Assembly (NCBI RefSeq): GCF_000403355.2
Contig: NZ_KE159646.1
Coordinates: 1,702,258-1,766,257 of the forward strand
Source of the DNA: Adlercreutzia caecimuris B7
GTDB lineage: Bacteria > Actinomycetota > Coriobacteriia > Coriobacteriales > Eggerthellaceae
Direction of reading: 5' to 3'
DNA: 64,000 nucleotides
In this document: piece by piece, positions 24,428 through 32,813 of the stretch
Layout of the letters: the number at the start of each line of letters is the position of its first letter
Numbering within the stretch: position 1 is the first letter of the stretch
Translations under genes and position numbers: made by a program
Notes under the pieces: model-generated
Told to the model about the DNA's origin: nothing
What the model saw: only the letters and a program-made list of their open reading frames with translations
The model's database searches: none

Positions 24428-26383
24428 ATGACCGATGTGATCGCCGAGATCGCGGCCTTTGACGGCCGTATCGCCAAAATTACCGGACCCGTGCGCTCCG
24501 GCAAGACCGAGGCCTTGGTGCGCCGCGCCGCCGCCCTGCTGAGCGCCGGAGTCGCGCCCGAGGCCATTCTGCTGGCCACCTCCACGGCCGAGGCCGCCCG
24601 GGTGGCGCGCCATCGGCTGGCTGAAGCCCTCGCCGCTGCCGGCATGCCCGATGCGGCGGCACTGGCGGCCTGCGCGAACGTGACCTGCGCCCGCGCGGTA
24701 TGTCTGGCCGTGCTGGATACGCCCGAGGCGCGCGCGGCCACCGGGCGCACGCCGCGCGTGCTGACGTCTTTCGAGTGCAACTTCTTCCTGGAGGACATGA
24801 AGACCCTCGGCACCCCGGCCCGGCGTTTGCGCTCGCTGCTGCGCCACTTCCAGGAGCAGTGGTGCGCGGGCGCACCCGAAGAGGAATGGGTGGTGCCCGG
24901 CGAGGAGCAGGAGACGCTCGATCTGGCTCGGCGCCTGCTCACCCGCACGAACGCCATGCTGGAAGCCGAGGTGGCCTACCTCTGCGGGCGCTACCTGCAA
25001 AGCGATGCCGGAGCCGAGGCGCGCCAGCGTTTTGCCCACGTGCTCGTCGACGACTTCCAGAATCTGTCGGCCGCCCAACAGACCTGCCTGTGCCTGCTGG
25101 CCCGCGACCAGGTGATCGTGGCGGGCAACCCCGACGAGACGGTGGCCGTGGCCACCGAATTCCCCGCGCCTGAGGGCTTTGCCACCTTCGATGCCCTGCG
25201 TCGCGGCGTGACCGTGTTCAACCTGGATGCCGCCTTCGGCAACCCCGACATCACGGGCTTCTGCGATGCCGTGGTGCGCGCGGGCAACGAGGGCGCCCTT
25301 GCCGCCGGCGAGCGCCGAGGCGAGGTCCGCGACATTGCCACGGTGAAGTGGAGCACCCCCGACGAGGAGTTCAACGGCCTGACGCGCTACCTGTTCGCCC
25401 TGAACGCCGAGAACCCCGAGGCCATCCAGGCCGAGACGTGCATCGTGGCCCCCAACAAGCAGTGGGCCCACGCCTTCTCGCAGATGCTCGCCAAGCGCGG
25501 TTTTGCCGTGTCGTCTTTGGGCTTCGAGCGCCTGGCCGGCGACCCCCGCGATATGAGCCGCGCCAAGGCCCTTGCGGCCTACACGGCGCTGAACCTTATC
25601 GCCGACCCGGAGGATCTGTTCGCCTGGCGCGCCTGGCTCGGCTTCGGAAACTACCTCACGCTGTCCGATGGCTGGAAGTTCCTGCTGGAGTGGTGCGACG
25701 AGCACGACGCGACCATCTTCGATGCCCTGGACGCCGCCAGCACGGCCCGCGCCGCCGGCGAGGCCGAGCCCTACCCCCGCGCCGAGCGCCTGGCCGAGCG
25801 CTACGATGCCGGCCGCGCACTCATCGAGGCCAACCGCGCCCGCCGCGGCCATGCCCTGCTCGCGGCCGTGGGCGCCGAGGGCCTGCGCGATTTCACGGCC
25901 CTGGCCGACCGCATCGTGGGCGACGAGGATGCGGCGGCCCTGTACGCCGCGGCCCGCGCCACCCAGTTCGCTCCGGTGCACGAGGACAACCCCCGGGCAG
26001 TGCGCGTGAGCTCCTACGAGCAGATGTGCGGCTGCTCCTACCGCGCCGTGTACGCCGTGGGCTGCGTGGACGGATTCGTTCCGGCCCGCGACGCCTTCGA
26101 GGTGGTCTCCACTGACGCCGACCGCGCCCGCGTGCGCGAGACCGGCCGGCGCGCCTTCGCCGCCGCAGCCGGCAAGGCGAGCGACGCGCTGATGTTCTCC
26201 ACCTTCAGCAAGGCGCCGTTGGAATTGGCCGAGCGCACGAAGATGCAGGTCTCCCGCGTACGCATGGAATCCGGCGAGCGCGTGGCCACCTTGCGCCCCA
26301 CCTGTTTCCTAGAGGAAGCCGGTGGGGCGGCCCCCATCACCTTGGGAGGCCAGGCCCTCTTGGCCGATGCGGGCATCGACTAA
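24428..26383 (+). CDS. UvrD/AddA-like SF1 ATPase
   Basis: A 651-residue P-loop protein. Walker A is GPVRSGKTE (20-28), HVLVDDFQNLSAAQQ is the Walker B/DExQ region, AGNPDETVAV resembles helicase motif III, and VRVSSYEQMCGCSYRAVYAVG resembles motif V of UvrD-type helicases. The C-terminal half is shorter than in a full helicase and the last motif (VI) is poorly visible, so it may translocate on DNA weakly or act as a regulatory ATPase. It is the second gene of a two-gene operon ended by a strong terminator. Confidence 0.75.
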   Translation: MTDVIAEIAAFDGRIAKITGPVRSGKTEALVRRAAALLSAGVAPEAILLATSTAEAARVARHRLAEALAAAGMPDAAALAACANVTCARAVCLAVLDTPEARAATGRTPRVLTSFECNFFLEDMKTLGTPARRLRSLLRHFQEQWCAGAPEEEWVVPGEEQETLDLARRLLTRTNAMLEAEVAYLCGRYLQSDAGAEARQRFAHVLVDDFQNLSAAQQTCLCLLARDQVIVAGNPDETVAVATEFPAPEGFATFDALRRGVTVFNLDAAFGNPDITGFCDAVVRAGNEGALAAGERRGEVRDIATVKWSTPDEEFNGLTRYLFALNAENPEAIQAETCIVAPNKQWAHAFSQMLAKRGFAVSSLGFERLAGDPRDMSRAKALAAYTALNLIADPEDLFAWRAWLGFGNYLTLSDGWKFLLEWCDEHDATIFDALDAASTARAAGEAEPYPRAERLAERYDAGRALIEANRARRGHALLAAVGAEGLRDFTALADRIVGDEDAAALYAAARATQFAPVHEDNPRAVRVSSYEQMCGCSYRAVYAVGCVDGFVPARDAFEVVSTDADRARVRETGRRAFAAAAGKASDALMFSTFSKAPLELAERTKMQVSRVRMESGERVATLRPTCFLEEAGGAAPITLGGQALLADAGID

Positions 26384-26406
26384 CCCCCCCCCTTGCCTGA
26401 ATCGCA

Positions 26407-26437
26407 AGAAAAGCCCCTCATCGGGGCTTTTCTTTTT
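26407..26437 (+). terminator. Strong intrinsic terminator
   Basis: AGAAAAGCCCC (26407-26417) pairs with GGGGCTTTTCT (26423-26433), loop TCATC, followed by TTTTT. It ends the two-gene plus-strand operon, 24 bp after the ATPase stop. The stretch from here to 26635 holds nothing else I can support. Confidence 0.93.
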
Positions 26438-26635
26438 GCCAAAGTAATTCCGATTGCTTCCGACTGCTTCCGGCCATGATCCACCACCCTTGCGCTTGCC
26501 ACCTCCAGATATGCGTCGACCCCGCATAAGGGGGAGGCGGGGTCGACTCGAAAGGAGGGGAAAGAGAGGGGTTGGTAAGGGATGGGGCTGCAGCGAGGCG
26601 CGCGATCGCGATGCCTCCCGAGCCGCCCGGGGCCG

Positions 26636-27331
26636 TTAGGCCTCCACGGAGTCCAGAAGCTCGCGCAGGACGGCCTCGTCTTCCTGAATGGTGCCAAAGG
26701 TGAGCTGGCCCAAGCCCTGATAGAACAGGGTGCGGGCGTGCATGCGCATATCGGTCACCACCATGGGAACCCAGTTGATGAGGTGGTTCTCCAGGAAGTC
26801 GTAGGAGGTGCGCAGATAGGCCACGGCCTCGTCCTCGGCGTCTTCGGCCAAGGCCTCGGCGGCGCGCAGGGCCATGCGCTGCATGAACTCGAGTTCCAGG
26901 GCAATGTGATCCTCGGCCTCGTTCCAGTCGCCGCGCTTCAGCTCGTTCTCGCGCAGGGTGGCCAGCACCTCGGCCCGGGCCTCCTGCATGAGCAGACGCC
27001 GCTCGGAGGTGTACACGCTCTCGTAGGGGTAGGCCGCCGAGTAGCCGTTCACGCCGTGTCCGATGAAGGTGCTCACGTAGTCCACGGCCAGCTCGGTCAC
27101 CGAGTCGTCCCAGGCGCGCTTCAGATAGTCGTACAGCTGATGATAGCCCTCGTCCACGGCGGCATTGCCCGTGGCCTGGGGAAAGCGCATGCCCTGCAGC
27201 TCGCGCAGAGTCGCCAGGTCCACTTCCTCGCGGAACAGGCGGGCGAGCATCCCGTAGGAGCGGGCGCGGGTGTTCATCAACTCAACGAGATCCACGTCCT
27301 CGGTCGTCTTCACGTCTTCCATCACAGCCAT
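26636..27331 (-). CDS. TorD/DmsD family chaperone
   Basis: A 231-residue helical protein with TorD family features: YGMLARLFREEVDLATL near the N-terminus, DYVSTFIGHG in the middle and NEAEDHIALELEFMQRM, the counterpart of the family's P-x-D-H-L helix with Ala in place of Pro. It starts 3 bp after the stop of the winged-helix-like gene, so the two are coupled, with GGAGG just upstream. No catalytic gene follows; the nearest molybdoenzyme without its own TorD is that at 19486-23130, 3.5 kb away, so it probably serves that one. Confidence 0.88.
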   Translation of the reverse strand: MAVMEDVKTTEDVDLVELMNTRARSYGMLARLFREEVDLATLRELQGMRFPQATGNAAVDEGYHQLYDYLKRAWDDSVTELAVDYVSTFIGHGVNGYSAAYPYESVYTSERRLLMQEARAEVLATLRENELKRGDWNEAEDHIALELEFMQRMALRAAEALAEDAEDEAVAYLRTSYDFLENHLINWVPMVVTDMRMHARTLFYQGLGQLTFGTIQEDEAVLRELLDSVEA

Positions 27332-27334
27332 GAT

Positions 27335-28165
27335 CTACGCCTCCTTGCGCGCCTTCAGCTCAGCGAGCATCGCGCGTCCCAGATCGGTCAGGTTCCAAGC
27401 GCCCGCGCCCCACAAAATGCAGTCGGTCGCCTCCAGAATGTCTACGAAATGCTGGCCGAAGCGCCGCGGCGACTTCGTGATGTCCATGGTGTCGGTCAGC
27501 TCCTCGATGGCCGCAAGCTTGCGGGGCTCCTCGGCCAGCGCGTCCATCACCCGCTCATACACCTCGGCGTAGCGGGACTCGTCCGACTCCAGCACAATGG
27601 CGCGGAACTGAGCACCGCCCATATACTCCGCGCGCAGCTTGAGCGCCTCTGCGGTGGCATGCCAGATGGGATCCACCGTCTCCTTGATCTCCAGGTAGCT
27701 CACGCCCTCTTCGGCGCTCTCCTGTTCTTCGGCGGTCTCGGGCATCTCCAGGGTAAGGGCGCCGGCCCGCTCCAGCATGCGGCACAGCGTCATAGGGGCG
27801 TATACCGACCAGTTGTCGCGCTGCCATTCCTCCACGCGCTCGGAGATGACGCTGGAGGCGCAGCCGCCCTCGGCGAGGCCGATGATGTTCAGCAGCACCG
27901 GTCGGCGATTGGGATTGCGCACGATGAGCGCCTGCAGGGCCGCCCGGGCACTTCCCTGGCGCTCAGGCGAGTACACCGGATCGTGGTGCACCGTCTCGGG
28001 CATGTTGCGCATCGTGGGGTAGTCGATGGTGTCGTAGGGGTTCTCGTCGTCCATCCACTCTTGGTCGATGATCGAATCGTCCACCGCCAAGGGGTCGAAC
28101 TCGTCGTCGAAGGCGAGCAAGTCGAGAGTGTCCTCCCCTGTCGTCTTCGCTGCAGAATATGCCAT
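27335..28165 (-). CDS. Winged-helix-like protein coupled to TorD
   Basis: 276 residues, not assigned to a named family. An acidic N-terminus of about 50 residues is followed by two helical segments that each look like a small winged helix (ALIVRNPNRRPVLLNIIGLAEGG; VYERVMDALAEEPRKLAAIEEL), and it ends in FGQHFVDILEATDCILW and DLGRAMLAEL. That ending matches the protein at 2-574 (FFVDALERSGGLAW, ERGMKVLQQL). Both lie beside molybdoenzyme maturation genes. I infer a shared role in expression or maturation of these enzymes; DNA binding is untested. Confidence 0.75.
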   Translation of the reverse strand: MAYSAAKTTGEDTLDLLAFDDEFDPLAVDDSIIDQEWMDDENPYDTIDYPTMRNMPETVHHDPVYSPERQGSARAALQALIVRNPNRRPVLLNIIGLAEGGCASSVISERVEEWQRDNWSVYAPMTLCRMLERAGALTLEMPETAEEQESAEEGVSYLEIKETVDPIWHATAEALKLRAEYMGGAQFRAIVLESDESRYAEVYERVMDALAEEPRKLAAIEELTDTMDITKSPRRFGQHFVDILEATDCILWGAGAWNLTDLGRAMLAELKARKEA

Positions 28166-28261
28166 GGGGCACCTTCCTTTCTTCTATCCTCTTCGCCATC
28201 TATTGTAGGAAGATGGCCGGGGGCATCTTCATACGGCCAGGTCGTATCTGGAGGTCACGGC

Positions 28262-28303
28262 ATCATCCTCTCGTGATGATTTGCGAAGCAAGCGAGGATG
28301 ATT
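28262..28303. promoter_or_regulatory. ATCATCC / GATGATT operator-like cluster
   Basis: ATCATCC at 28262-28268, TGATGATT at 28275-28282 and GGATGATT at 28296-28303. The first two form ATCATC-N7-GATGAT. The cluster lies between the divergent winged-helix-like and secreted-protein genes and shares half-sites with 23341-23373. Confidence 0.5.
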
Positions 28304-28328
28304 CCGCACGACAAGGCCCCTTTTCGCC

Positions 28329-28356
28329 TTGACGTTTCGCGCGGGCACGCCATAAT
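28329..28356 (+). promoter_or_regulatory. Sigma-70 promoter of secreted protein gene
   Basis: TTGACG at 28329-28334 and CATAAT at 28351-28356 with 16 bp between, 49 bp before the start codon. Confidence 0.7.
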
Positions 28357-28404
28357 GGGGGTGCGTTGCGAAACTGCGGGGCTACCGAGTTTTAGGGAGC
28401 ACTT

Positions 28405-28920
28405 ATGACCAACGCAGCATTCGGCAAGAAAACTCTTGCCATCGCGGTTATGGCCAGCCTCTGTGCGGCCCTGATCGCCGTCCCGGCCTATGGTTTCTAC
28501 CATGTGCACGACGACGGCGTGTCGGACGGATCGCAGGGCCTGGGTGCCTACGAGGTCTTCATGGTGGTCGACGAGACCGCCGTGGGGGGCGACGTGCACT
28601 CCGACCTGATGTTCGTTCCGGCGGGCAGCACGGCCGATGTTGTCCTTAACGAGGGCATCATCTCCAGCGAGAACCAGGCCGGTCTGGACGCCATCCACAA
28701 CTACGACGTCCAGTCTGTCGCCGAGTATCTCGCGGCCAACGGTTACAACTACACGGTTGCCGTGTATCCGACCGGAGAGGTTCAGGCCTACAAGGATGCG
28801 GAGGGCGCCTACGCCGCCACGTCGCAGAACGTGAGCGAGGCCTACACCGCCGCATCGAAGGGCGACGGCAGCACCGTCGTCGATCGCTACGACAACGTGG
28901 TGATCACGGTGACCCAGTAG
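28405..28920 (+). CDS. Small secreted protein of unknown function
   Basis: 171 residues. An N-terminal signal peptide (hydrophobic IAVMASLCAALIAVPAYG, likely cleavage after AYG) leaves a mature protein of about 140 residues rich in Asp, Val and Thr, with alternating patterns typical of beta strands and no cysteine in the mature part. No domain recognised. It has its own promoter and terminator, so it is a single-gene unit. Position between molybdoenzyme maturation genes and the membrane LuxR regulator hints at a link with respiration, but nothing in the sequence proves it. Confidence 0.8.
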   Translation: MTNAAFGKKTLAIAVMASLCAALIAVPAYGFYHVHDDGVSDGSQGLGAYEVFMVVDETAVGGDVHSDLMFVPAGSTADVVLNEGIISSENQAGLDAIHNYDVQSVAEYLAANGYNYTVAVYPTGEVQAYKDAEGAYAATSQNVSEAYTAASKGDGSTVVDRYDNVVITVTQ

Positions 28921-28932
28921 GTCGCCACCTTC

Positions 28933-28972
28933 GGGAGGGCCGTCGTCGACCAGCGGCGGCCCTCCCCCTTTT
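28933..28972 (+). terminator. Intrinsic terminator
   Basis: GGGAGGGCCG (28933-28942) pairs with CGGCCCTCCC (28957-28966), then CCTTTT. It lies 12 bp after the secreted protein stop. Confidence 0.85.
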
Positions 28973-28999
28973 CGCGGGCCGACATGGCACACGAGACGC

Positions 29000-29043
29000 T
29001 TGACGCTGGCCAGCGTGCGATTCTATAATCCGCTGACTCAGCG
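29000..29043 (+). promoter_or_regulatory. Consensus promoter with palindrome at the start site
   Basis: TTGACG at 29000-29005 and TATAAT at 29024-29029 with an 18-bp spacer. Directly downstream, CGCTGACTCAGCG (29031-29043) is a perfect palindrome around its central base, where transcription would begin. A bound regulator, possibly the LuxR protein itself, would block the promoter. Confidence 0.75.
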
Positions 29044-29091
29044 TTAAGAAGACGAGAAGAAACAGCAGGGGAATCGACGCCAAGGGGGATC

Positions 29092-31140
29092 ATGGGCTTT
29101 CACGTACCGCGCGTCACCATCAGCATCGACTTCGGCAAAGAGGCCTCGTTCGGCGAGCTGAGCCTCATCTCGCTCGGCTACGGGCTGCACCAGGCCTGGA
29201 TTTACAGCTCCATGTTCGATAAGGGCGGCATCTTCGGCACGGCCCCCTTGGAAGTAAGCCCTCTGAACGAGGAGCTGTCGCTGGCCTACTTCATGTCCAT
29301 CCTCGTATACGGCGTGTTGCTGCTTGTCGCGAGCGCGCTGGACACGAAGCTCATCCGCTTCTTCCACGCCACGGCGACCCTCGCCAGCGCGGCGGCGCTT
29401 GGCGCCGCGGGTACTCTGCTTCTGCTCTTGCCCGCATCGGCCGGATGGGACACCGAGATGACCCAGATCGTCTCCGGCGTGCTCACCGGTGCGGGCTCCT
29501 CGGTACTGCTCATCGCCTGGGGCATCGCCTTCGCACGGCGCGACTCGGCTTCCATCGTCATCAACGGGGCTCTGTCCATCGCCATCGGCTTCGGCATCTA
29601 CGGCGTGGTGCTGCACCAACTCCCCTTCCCCATCGGCGCTATCGCGAGCGCGCTCATTCCCGTGGCGGAAATGGCGCTTTTGCTCGTGCTGCGCTCCCAC
29701 GTGAGCCTCGATTTCGACAACCGCCGGCTCGTCTTCAGCCCCCTGCCCATTAACCAAGCGCGCTTCGTGTTCCGCTTCGGGCTGCCGGTGTTCTTCCTCG
29801 GCGTGGCCCTAGGCGTGCTACGCCAAACTTCCATCGAGACGGTGCTGCCCGGTGACGGCTTCGAGGATCAGGCCATCCTCTTCGTCACCGCCTGCTGCGC
29901 CATGGTGCTCATCATGGTGACGTTTCTGGCTCTTGGCGGCAACGAGCGCTGGCACACCTTCTTCCGCCCGCTCATTCCCTTCATCGCCGTGACGGCCGTG
30001 TTCATCCCCGTATCCGCCGGCTCCGATTCGGTGCTCACCACTTCGGTGGTGCTCATCGGGTACATGACCTTTGAGGCGCTCATGTGGATCTTCTTCGCCG
30101 AGCTCTCGCAGCGCTTCCGCCTCTCGCCCATCTTCGTGTTCGGCCTCGGACGCGGCGTGATGGCCCTGGCGACCCTCGGCGGGTCGCTTCTGCCCGTAGC
30201 GAGCGCCGCCCTGCCCGGTATTCCGGCCGTAGGCGAGACGGGCCTTGTGATCCTGGTGATCGTGGCCATGATGGTGGCCTATGCGCTGCTGCCCGAGGAG
30301 CGCGAGATGATGACCATCGTGTCCACGGCCCCCTGCGTGAAGCTGGCCGCCCGCACGCCGGGCACACCGCTTGTGGTGGCGAACTTTGCCGACCGCGACG
30401 GGGAGGGCGCGGCTGCGGGGGCTGACGCGGCGGCAGAGCCGGCGGAGAAGGCCGGCGCCACTTGCCAGGCGTCGCGGGATCTGGCCGCAGAAGACGAGGG
30501 GAACGGGCTTGGAACCGCTCCCAATGCGACGGCAGACCTCGGCGGCGCGGCGGTACTTGCGGGCGCAGCCGGTGCGAGCATGGACCCGGCATCCGCCGCT
30601 GCGCCCGGCCCGACGGCCGCGACATCGCCCGCCGCAAGCGCGACCGGCACGGACGCCTCCGCTGCCCCGGTATCTCCTACGACCTCGAGCGCGGGCGCAA
30701 CTCCCGCAGCAAGCGCGGGCGCCAACGTTGCAAGCCCCTCGGTTCCTGCTTCTCCCGACCCCTCGGCCACCGCTGCGGCGCCGCTGGGCGCTGCGACCGT
30801 TGCCGCTCCCGCGGCGCCGTCGGCCTCCGCGGCCAGCGCCGTCCCCGTGTCCGAGGCGCGGCGCACCATGCTCGGCGGGGCGCCCGAGGCCGACGACGAA
30901 GGCGCCCGCATGGGCCGCTTCCGCCTGCGCTGCGAGGCCGTGGCCAACACCTACCTGCTGTCGCGCCGTGAAAGCGAGGTGCTCTACTACCTGGCCCGCG
31001 GCTACAAGTCGGCCTCCATCCAGCAGCAGCTCTACATCTCCGAGGGCACGGCGAAGACCCACATCCGCCACATCTACCGCAAGCTGAACGTGCACAACCA
31101 GCAGGAGCTCATCCTCCTCATCGACGAGGTGGAGCTGTAG
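29092..31140 (+). CDS. Membrane-embedded LuxR-family transcription regulator
   Basis: 682 residues in three parts. Residues 1-415 hold about twelve hydrophobic segments arranged like a transporter-fold sensor. Residues about 430-600 are a low-complexity Ala/Pro/Ser/Thr linker. Residues 617-682 are a LuxR/GerE helix-turn-helix (LSRRESEVLYYLARG, ISEGTAKTHIRHIYRKLNVH). Such fusions are numerous in Eggerthellaceae and are often next to exported reductases, so they are thought to sense a substrate at the membrane and act directly on DNA. No partner kinase is needed. The gene has its own promoter. The unusually long linker may let the DNA-binding domain reach the chromosome. Confidence 0.9.
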   Translation: MGFHVPRVTISIDFGKEASFGELSLISLGYGLHQAWIYSSMFDKGGIFGTAPLEVSPLNEELSLAYFMSILVYGVLLLVASALDTKLIRFFHATATLASAAALGAAGTLLLLLPASAGWDTEMTQIVSGVLTGAGSSVLLIAWGIAFARRDSASIVINGALSIAIGFGIYGVVLHQLPFPIGAIASALIPVAEMALLLVLRSHVSLDFDNRRLVFSPLPINQARFVFRFGLPVFFLGVALGVLRQTSIETVLPGDGFEDQAILFVTACCAMVLIMVTFLALGGNERWHTFFRPLIPFIAVTAVFIPVSAGSDSVLTTSVVLIGYMTFEALMWIFFAELSQRFRLSPIFVFGLGRGVMALATLGGSLLPVASAALPGIPAVGETGLVILVIVAMMVAYALLPEEREMMTIVSTAPCVKLAARTPGTPLVVANFADRDGEGAAAGADAAAEPAEKAGATCQASRDLAAEDEGNGLGTAPNATADLGGAAVLAGAAGASMDPASAAAPGPTAATSPAASATGTDASAAPVSPTTSSAGATPAASAGANVASPSVPASPDPSATAAAPLGAATVAAPAAPSASAASAVPVSEARRTMLGGAPEADDEGARMGRFRLRCEAVANTYLLSRRESEVLYYLARGYKSASIQQQLYISEGTAKTHIRHIYRKLNVHNQQELILLIDEVEL

Positions 31141-31199
31141 GAGGCAAGCCCCTGACGCCTCGGATGCGCCCCGAGCGCCCCGGGCGTTTTCCCGACGTC

Positions 31200-31284
31200 G
31201 AGAGCGTCTGGGGCACCTGGGGTGTCTGGGGCATCCAGGGCGTTTGGGCCACCTGTGGCACCCGGGGTGACCCTTCTGCGACGA
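31200..31284. repeat. Degenerate 9-bp tandem repeats
   Basis: Between 31212 and 31274 seven units follow the pattern GGGGCACCT, GGGGTGTCT, GGGGCATCC, AGGGCGTTT, GGGCCACCT, GTGGCACCC, GGGGTGACC. This lies in the 343-bp gap after the LuxR gene. Short GC-rich inverted repeats (CGACGTCG, GGCCGGGC-like) flank it. No gene is supported in the gap; the left part may contain the LuxR gene terminator. Confidence 0.5.
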
Positions 31285-31391
31285 ATCGCCTGCGGGGTTC
31301 CCTGACGCCATCGGCTCAGTCCCCCGACGTCGGGGAAACGCCCGGCCCAGCCCCCTCGGTCCCGCCAATGGGGCCGGGCCTATCGACGAAT

Positions 31392-31409
31392 CCAAATCTA
31401 TGCATATCG
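31392..31409 (+). repeat. CTATGCATATCG motif left of the IS element
   Basis: CCAAATCTATGCATATCG occurs here once and twice more, in inverted orientation, at 32761-32813 on the other side of the insertion sequence. Confidence 0.7.
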
Positions 31410-31459
31410 GAACTCTTTGCTCAGACCTGCAAGAAAAGCCCCGATATGTGCAGGTTGGG

Positions 31460-32739
31460 GGTGCGGACGTTTTTCCGTACCGCCTAGGCGGCGTACCCAA
31501 GCGAGGCGCGGTACTCGTCGGGGCTCAGCCACCCCAGCGAGCGCTTGATGCGCCCCGAGCAATAGTAGCGCAGGTAGGCGTCCAGACGCCCGGAGAACTC
31601 CGCCAGGGAGACGCCCTCCCAGTCCCTGTAGTGGAAGAACTCGTTCTTGAGCCGGCCGAAGAACCCCTCGCACGCCGCGTTGTCCGGGCTGCACCCCTTG
31701 GCCGACATGGAGCGGACCAGGCCGGCCCCCTCGCACAGGGCGATCCAGCCGGGCCAGCGGTAGTGGCCGCCGCGGTCGCTGTGCACCACGGTGCGCGCCC
31801 CCGGGCGCCTGCCGGCGAGCGCGTCCTCGAGCGACCCGTTGGCCAGGTCGGCCGTGGGCGACGCCCCTATCCTCCAGCCGGCGGGGCGCCCGTCGAAGCA
31901 GTCCACCACGGCGCTCAGGTAGGCCTTGCCGGCCGGGATGCGGAACTCGGTTATGTCGGTGACCCACAGCTCGTCCGGGGCGGCCGCCGAGAAGTCCCTG
32001 GCGACCAGGTTGGGCGGGGCGGCGGACACCTCGCCCTCGTAGGAGCTCCACCCCCTGCGCCGGCGCCTGTTGTAGGCCGCGGACAGGCCCTCCTCCCGCA
32101 TCAGCCGGCGCACCACCTTCTCCGACACGCGCACGTCCTCGCGGCGCAGGCGGGCCCATATGGTGCGGTAGCCCCACGCGCGGGAGCCCTCGTCGAACAG
32201 CTCGCGCACGCGCGCCCGCAGCCCGGCGTACTTGTCGGGCCGCCCCAGGCGCGCCCGGTGGTACTCATAGGAGCTCCTCGAGATCCTCAAGAAAGCGGTG
32301 ATCTCTCGGAGGGGCAGGCCTGTCGCCGCGCGCAATCTCTCGCCCAGCTCGCACTTTCTCCTGTTCGATATCGAACCCGGATGCGAGCCTGCCCCTTTTA
32401 GGTCGTCCAACACCGCCCTGAGCAGCATGTTCTCGTTCATGGCGGCCTCGTAGGCCGCCCTCTCCGCCTCGTTCAACGGGTCCTCCTCCGCATCGGGAGG
32501 GGCCATCCTAGCAGCTCCCCGTGGAGGTCTTGCGGCGGAGCCGGACGCCCGCCATCGCGCGTGGGGCAGCAGGCCCCGCCCCCAGCGCTGGACCGCGCCC
32601 CTGGACGCGCCGCAGAACTCGGCGGCCTCCACCTGGGTCATCCCCTCCTCCAGCGCGAGCAGCGCCAGCTCGATCGTGTCCCTGTCGTACATGCGGACTC
32701 CTTCCCGGACCGACGCCGGTCCAAGTTTTTGTCCGCACC
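31460..32739 (-). mobile_element. IS3-family insertion sequence
   Basis: A complete transposase gene bounded by GGTGCGGAC at 31460-31468 and its complement at 32731-32739. These are the recognisable inner parts of the terminal inverted repeats; the outer limits are uncertain (TGTGCA at 31447 and TGCGCA at 32749 are candidate ends) and no clear target duplication is seen. The element is inserted in a gene-poor stretch rich in short palindromes. Confidence 0.8.
31484..32692 (-). CDS. IS3-family transposase, single-frame OrfAB
   Basis: 402 residues. The start is the ATG ending at 32692, with GGAAGGAG 6 bp upstream. Residues 1-60 are a helix-turn-helix (MTQVEAAEFCGASRGAVQRW), a linker follows, then an IS150-type helical domain (YRTIWARLRR, VVRRLMREEGL) and the retroviral-integrase catalytic core with its DDE residues: D in WVTDITEF, D in VVHSDRGGHY and E in ACEGFFGRLKNE. 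OrfA and OrfB are in one frame, so no programmed frameshift is needed, unlike most IS3 members. All catalytic residues are present, so it may be active. Confidence 0.92.
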   Translation of the reverse strand: MYDRDTIELALLALEEGMTQVEAAEFCGASRGAVQRWGRGLLPHARWRASGSAARPPRGAARMAPPDAEEDPLNEAERAAYEAAMNENMLLRAVLDDLKGAGSHPGSISNRRKCELGERLRAATGLPLREITAFLRISRSSYEYHRARLGRPDKYAGLRARVRELFDEGSRAWGYRTIWARLRREDVRVSEKVVRRLMREEGLSAAYNRRRRRGWSSYEGEVSAAPPNLVARDFSAAAPDELWVTDITEFRIPAGKAYLSAVVDCFDGRPAGWRIGASPTADLANGSLEDALAGRRPGARTVVHSDRGGHYRWPGWIALCEGAGLVRSMSAKGCSPDNAACEGFFGRLKNEFFHYRDWEGVSLAEFSGRLDAYLRYYCSGRIKRSLGWLSPDEYRASLGYAA

Positions 32740-32760
32740 TCCGTTCGATGCGCAGAATCC

Positions 32761-32813
32761 CTCGATATGCATAGATTTGGCCATTATGAGGGGCCAAATC
32801 TATGCATATCGAG
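32761..32813. repeat. Perfect 22-bp inverted repeat right of the IS element
   Basis: Arms 32761-32782 and 32792-32813 are perfect complements with a 9-nt loop (ATTATGAGG). Each arm contains CCAAATCTATGCATATCG, also found once at 31392-31409. The whole stretch from the transposase start to 33197 is gene-free; 32820-33066 has weak open frames without a convincing start or family and may be debris of a gene lost around the insertion. Confidence 0.8.

Noticed and set aside
23564-25981. Minus-strand open frame of 805 codons over the coiled-coil and UvrD-like genes
   Set aside because: Shadow of two genes with good ribosome binding sites and recognisable motifs.
28405-28920. Secreted protein as a cytochrome or Fe-S protein
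   Set aside because: The mature part has no cysteine and no CxxCH motif.
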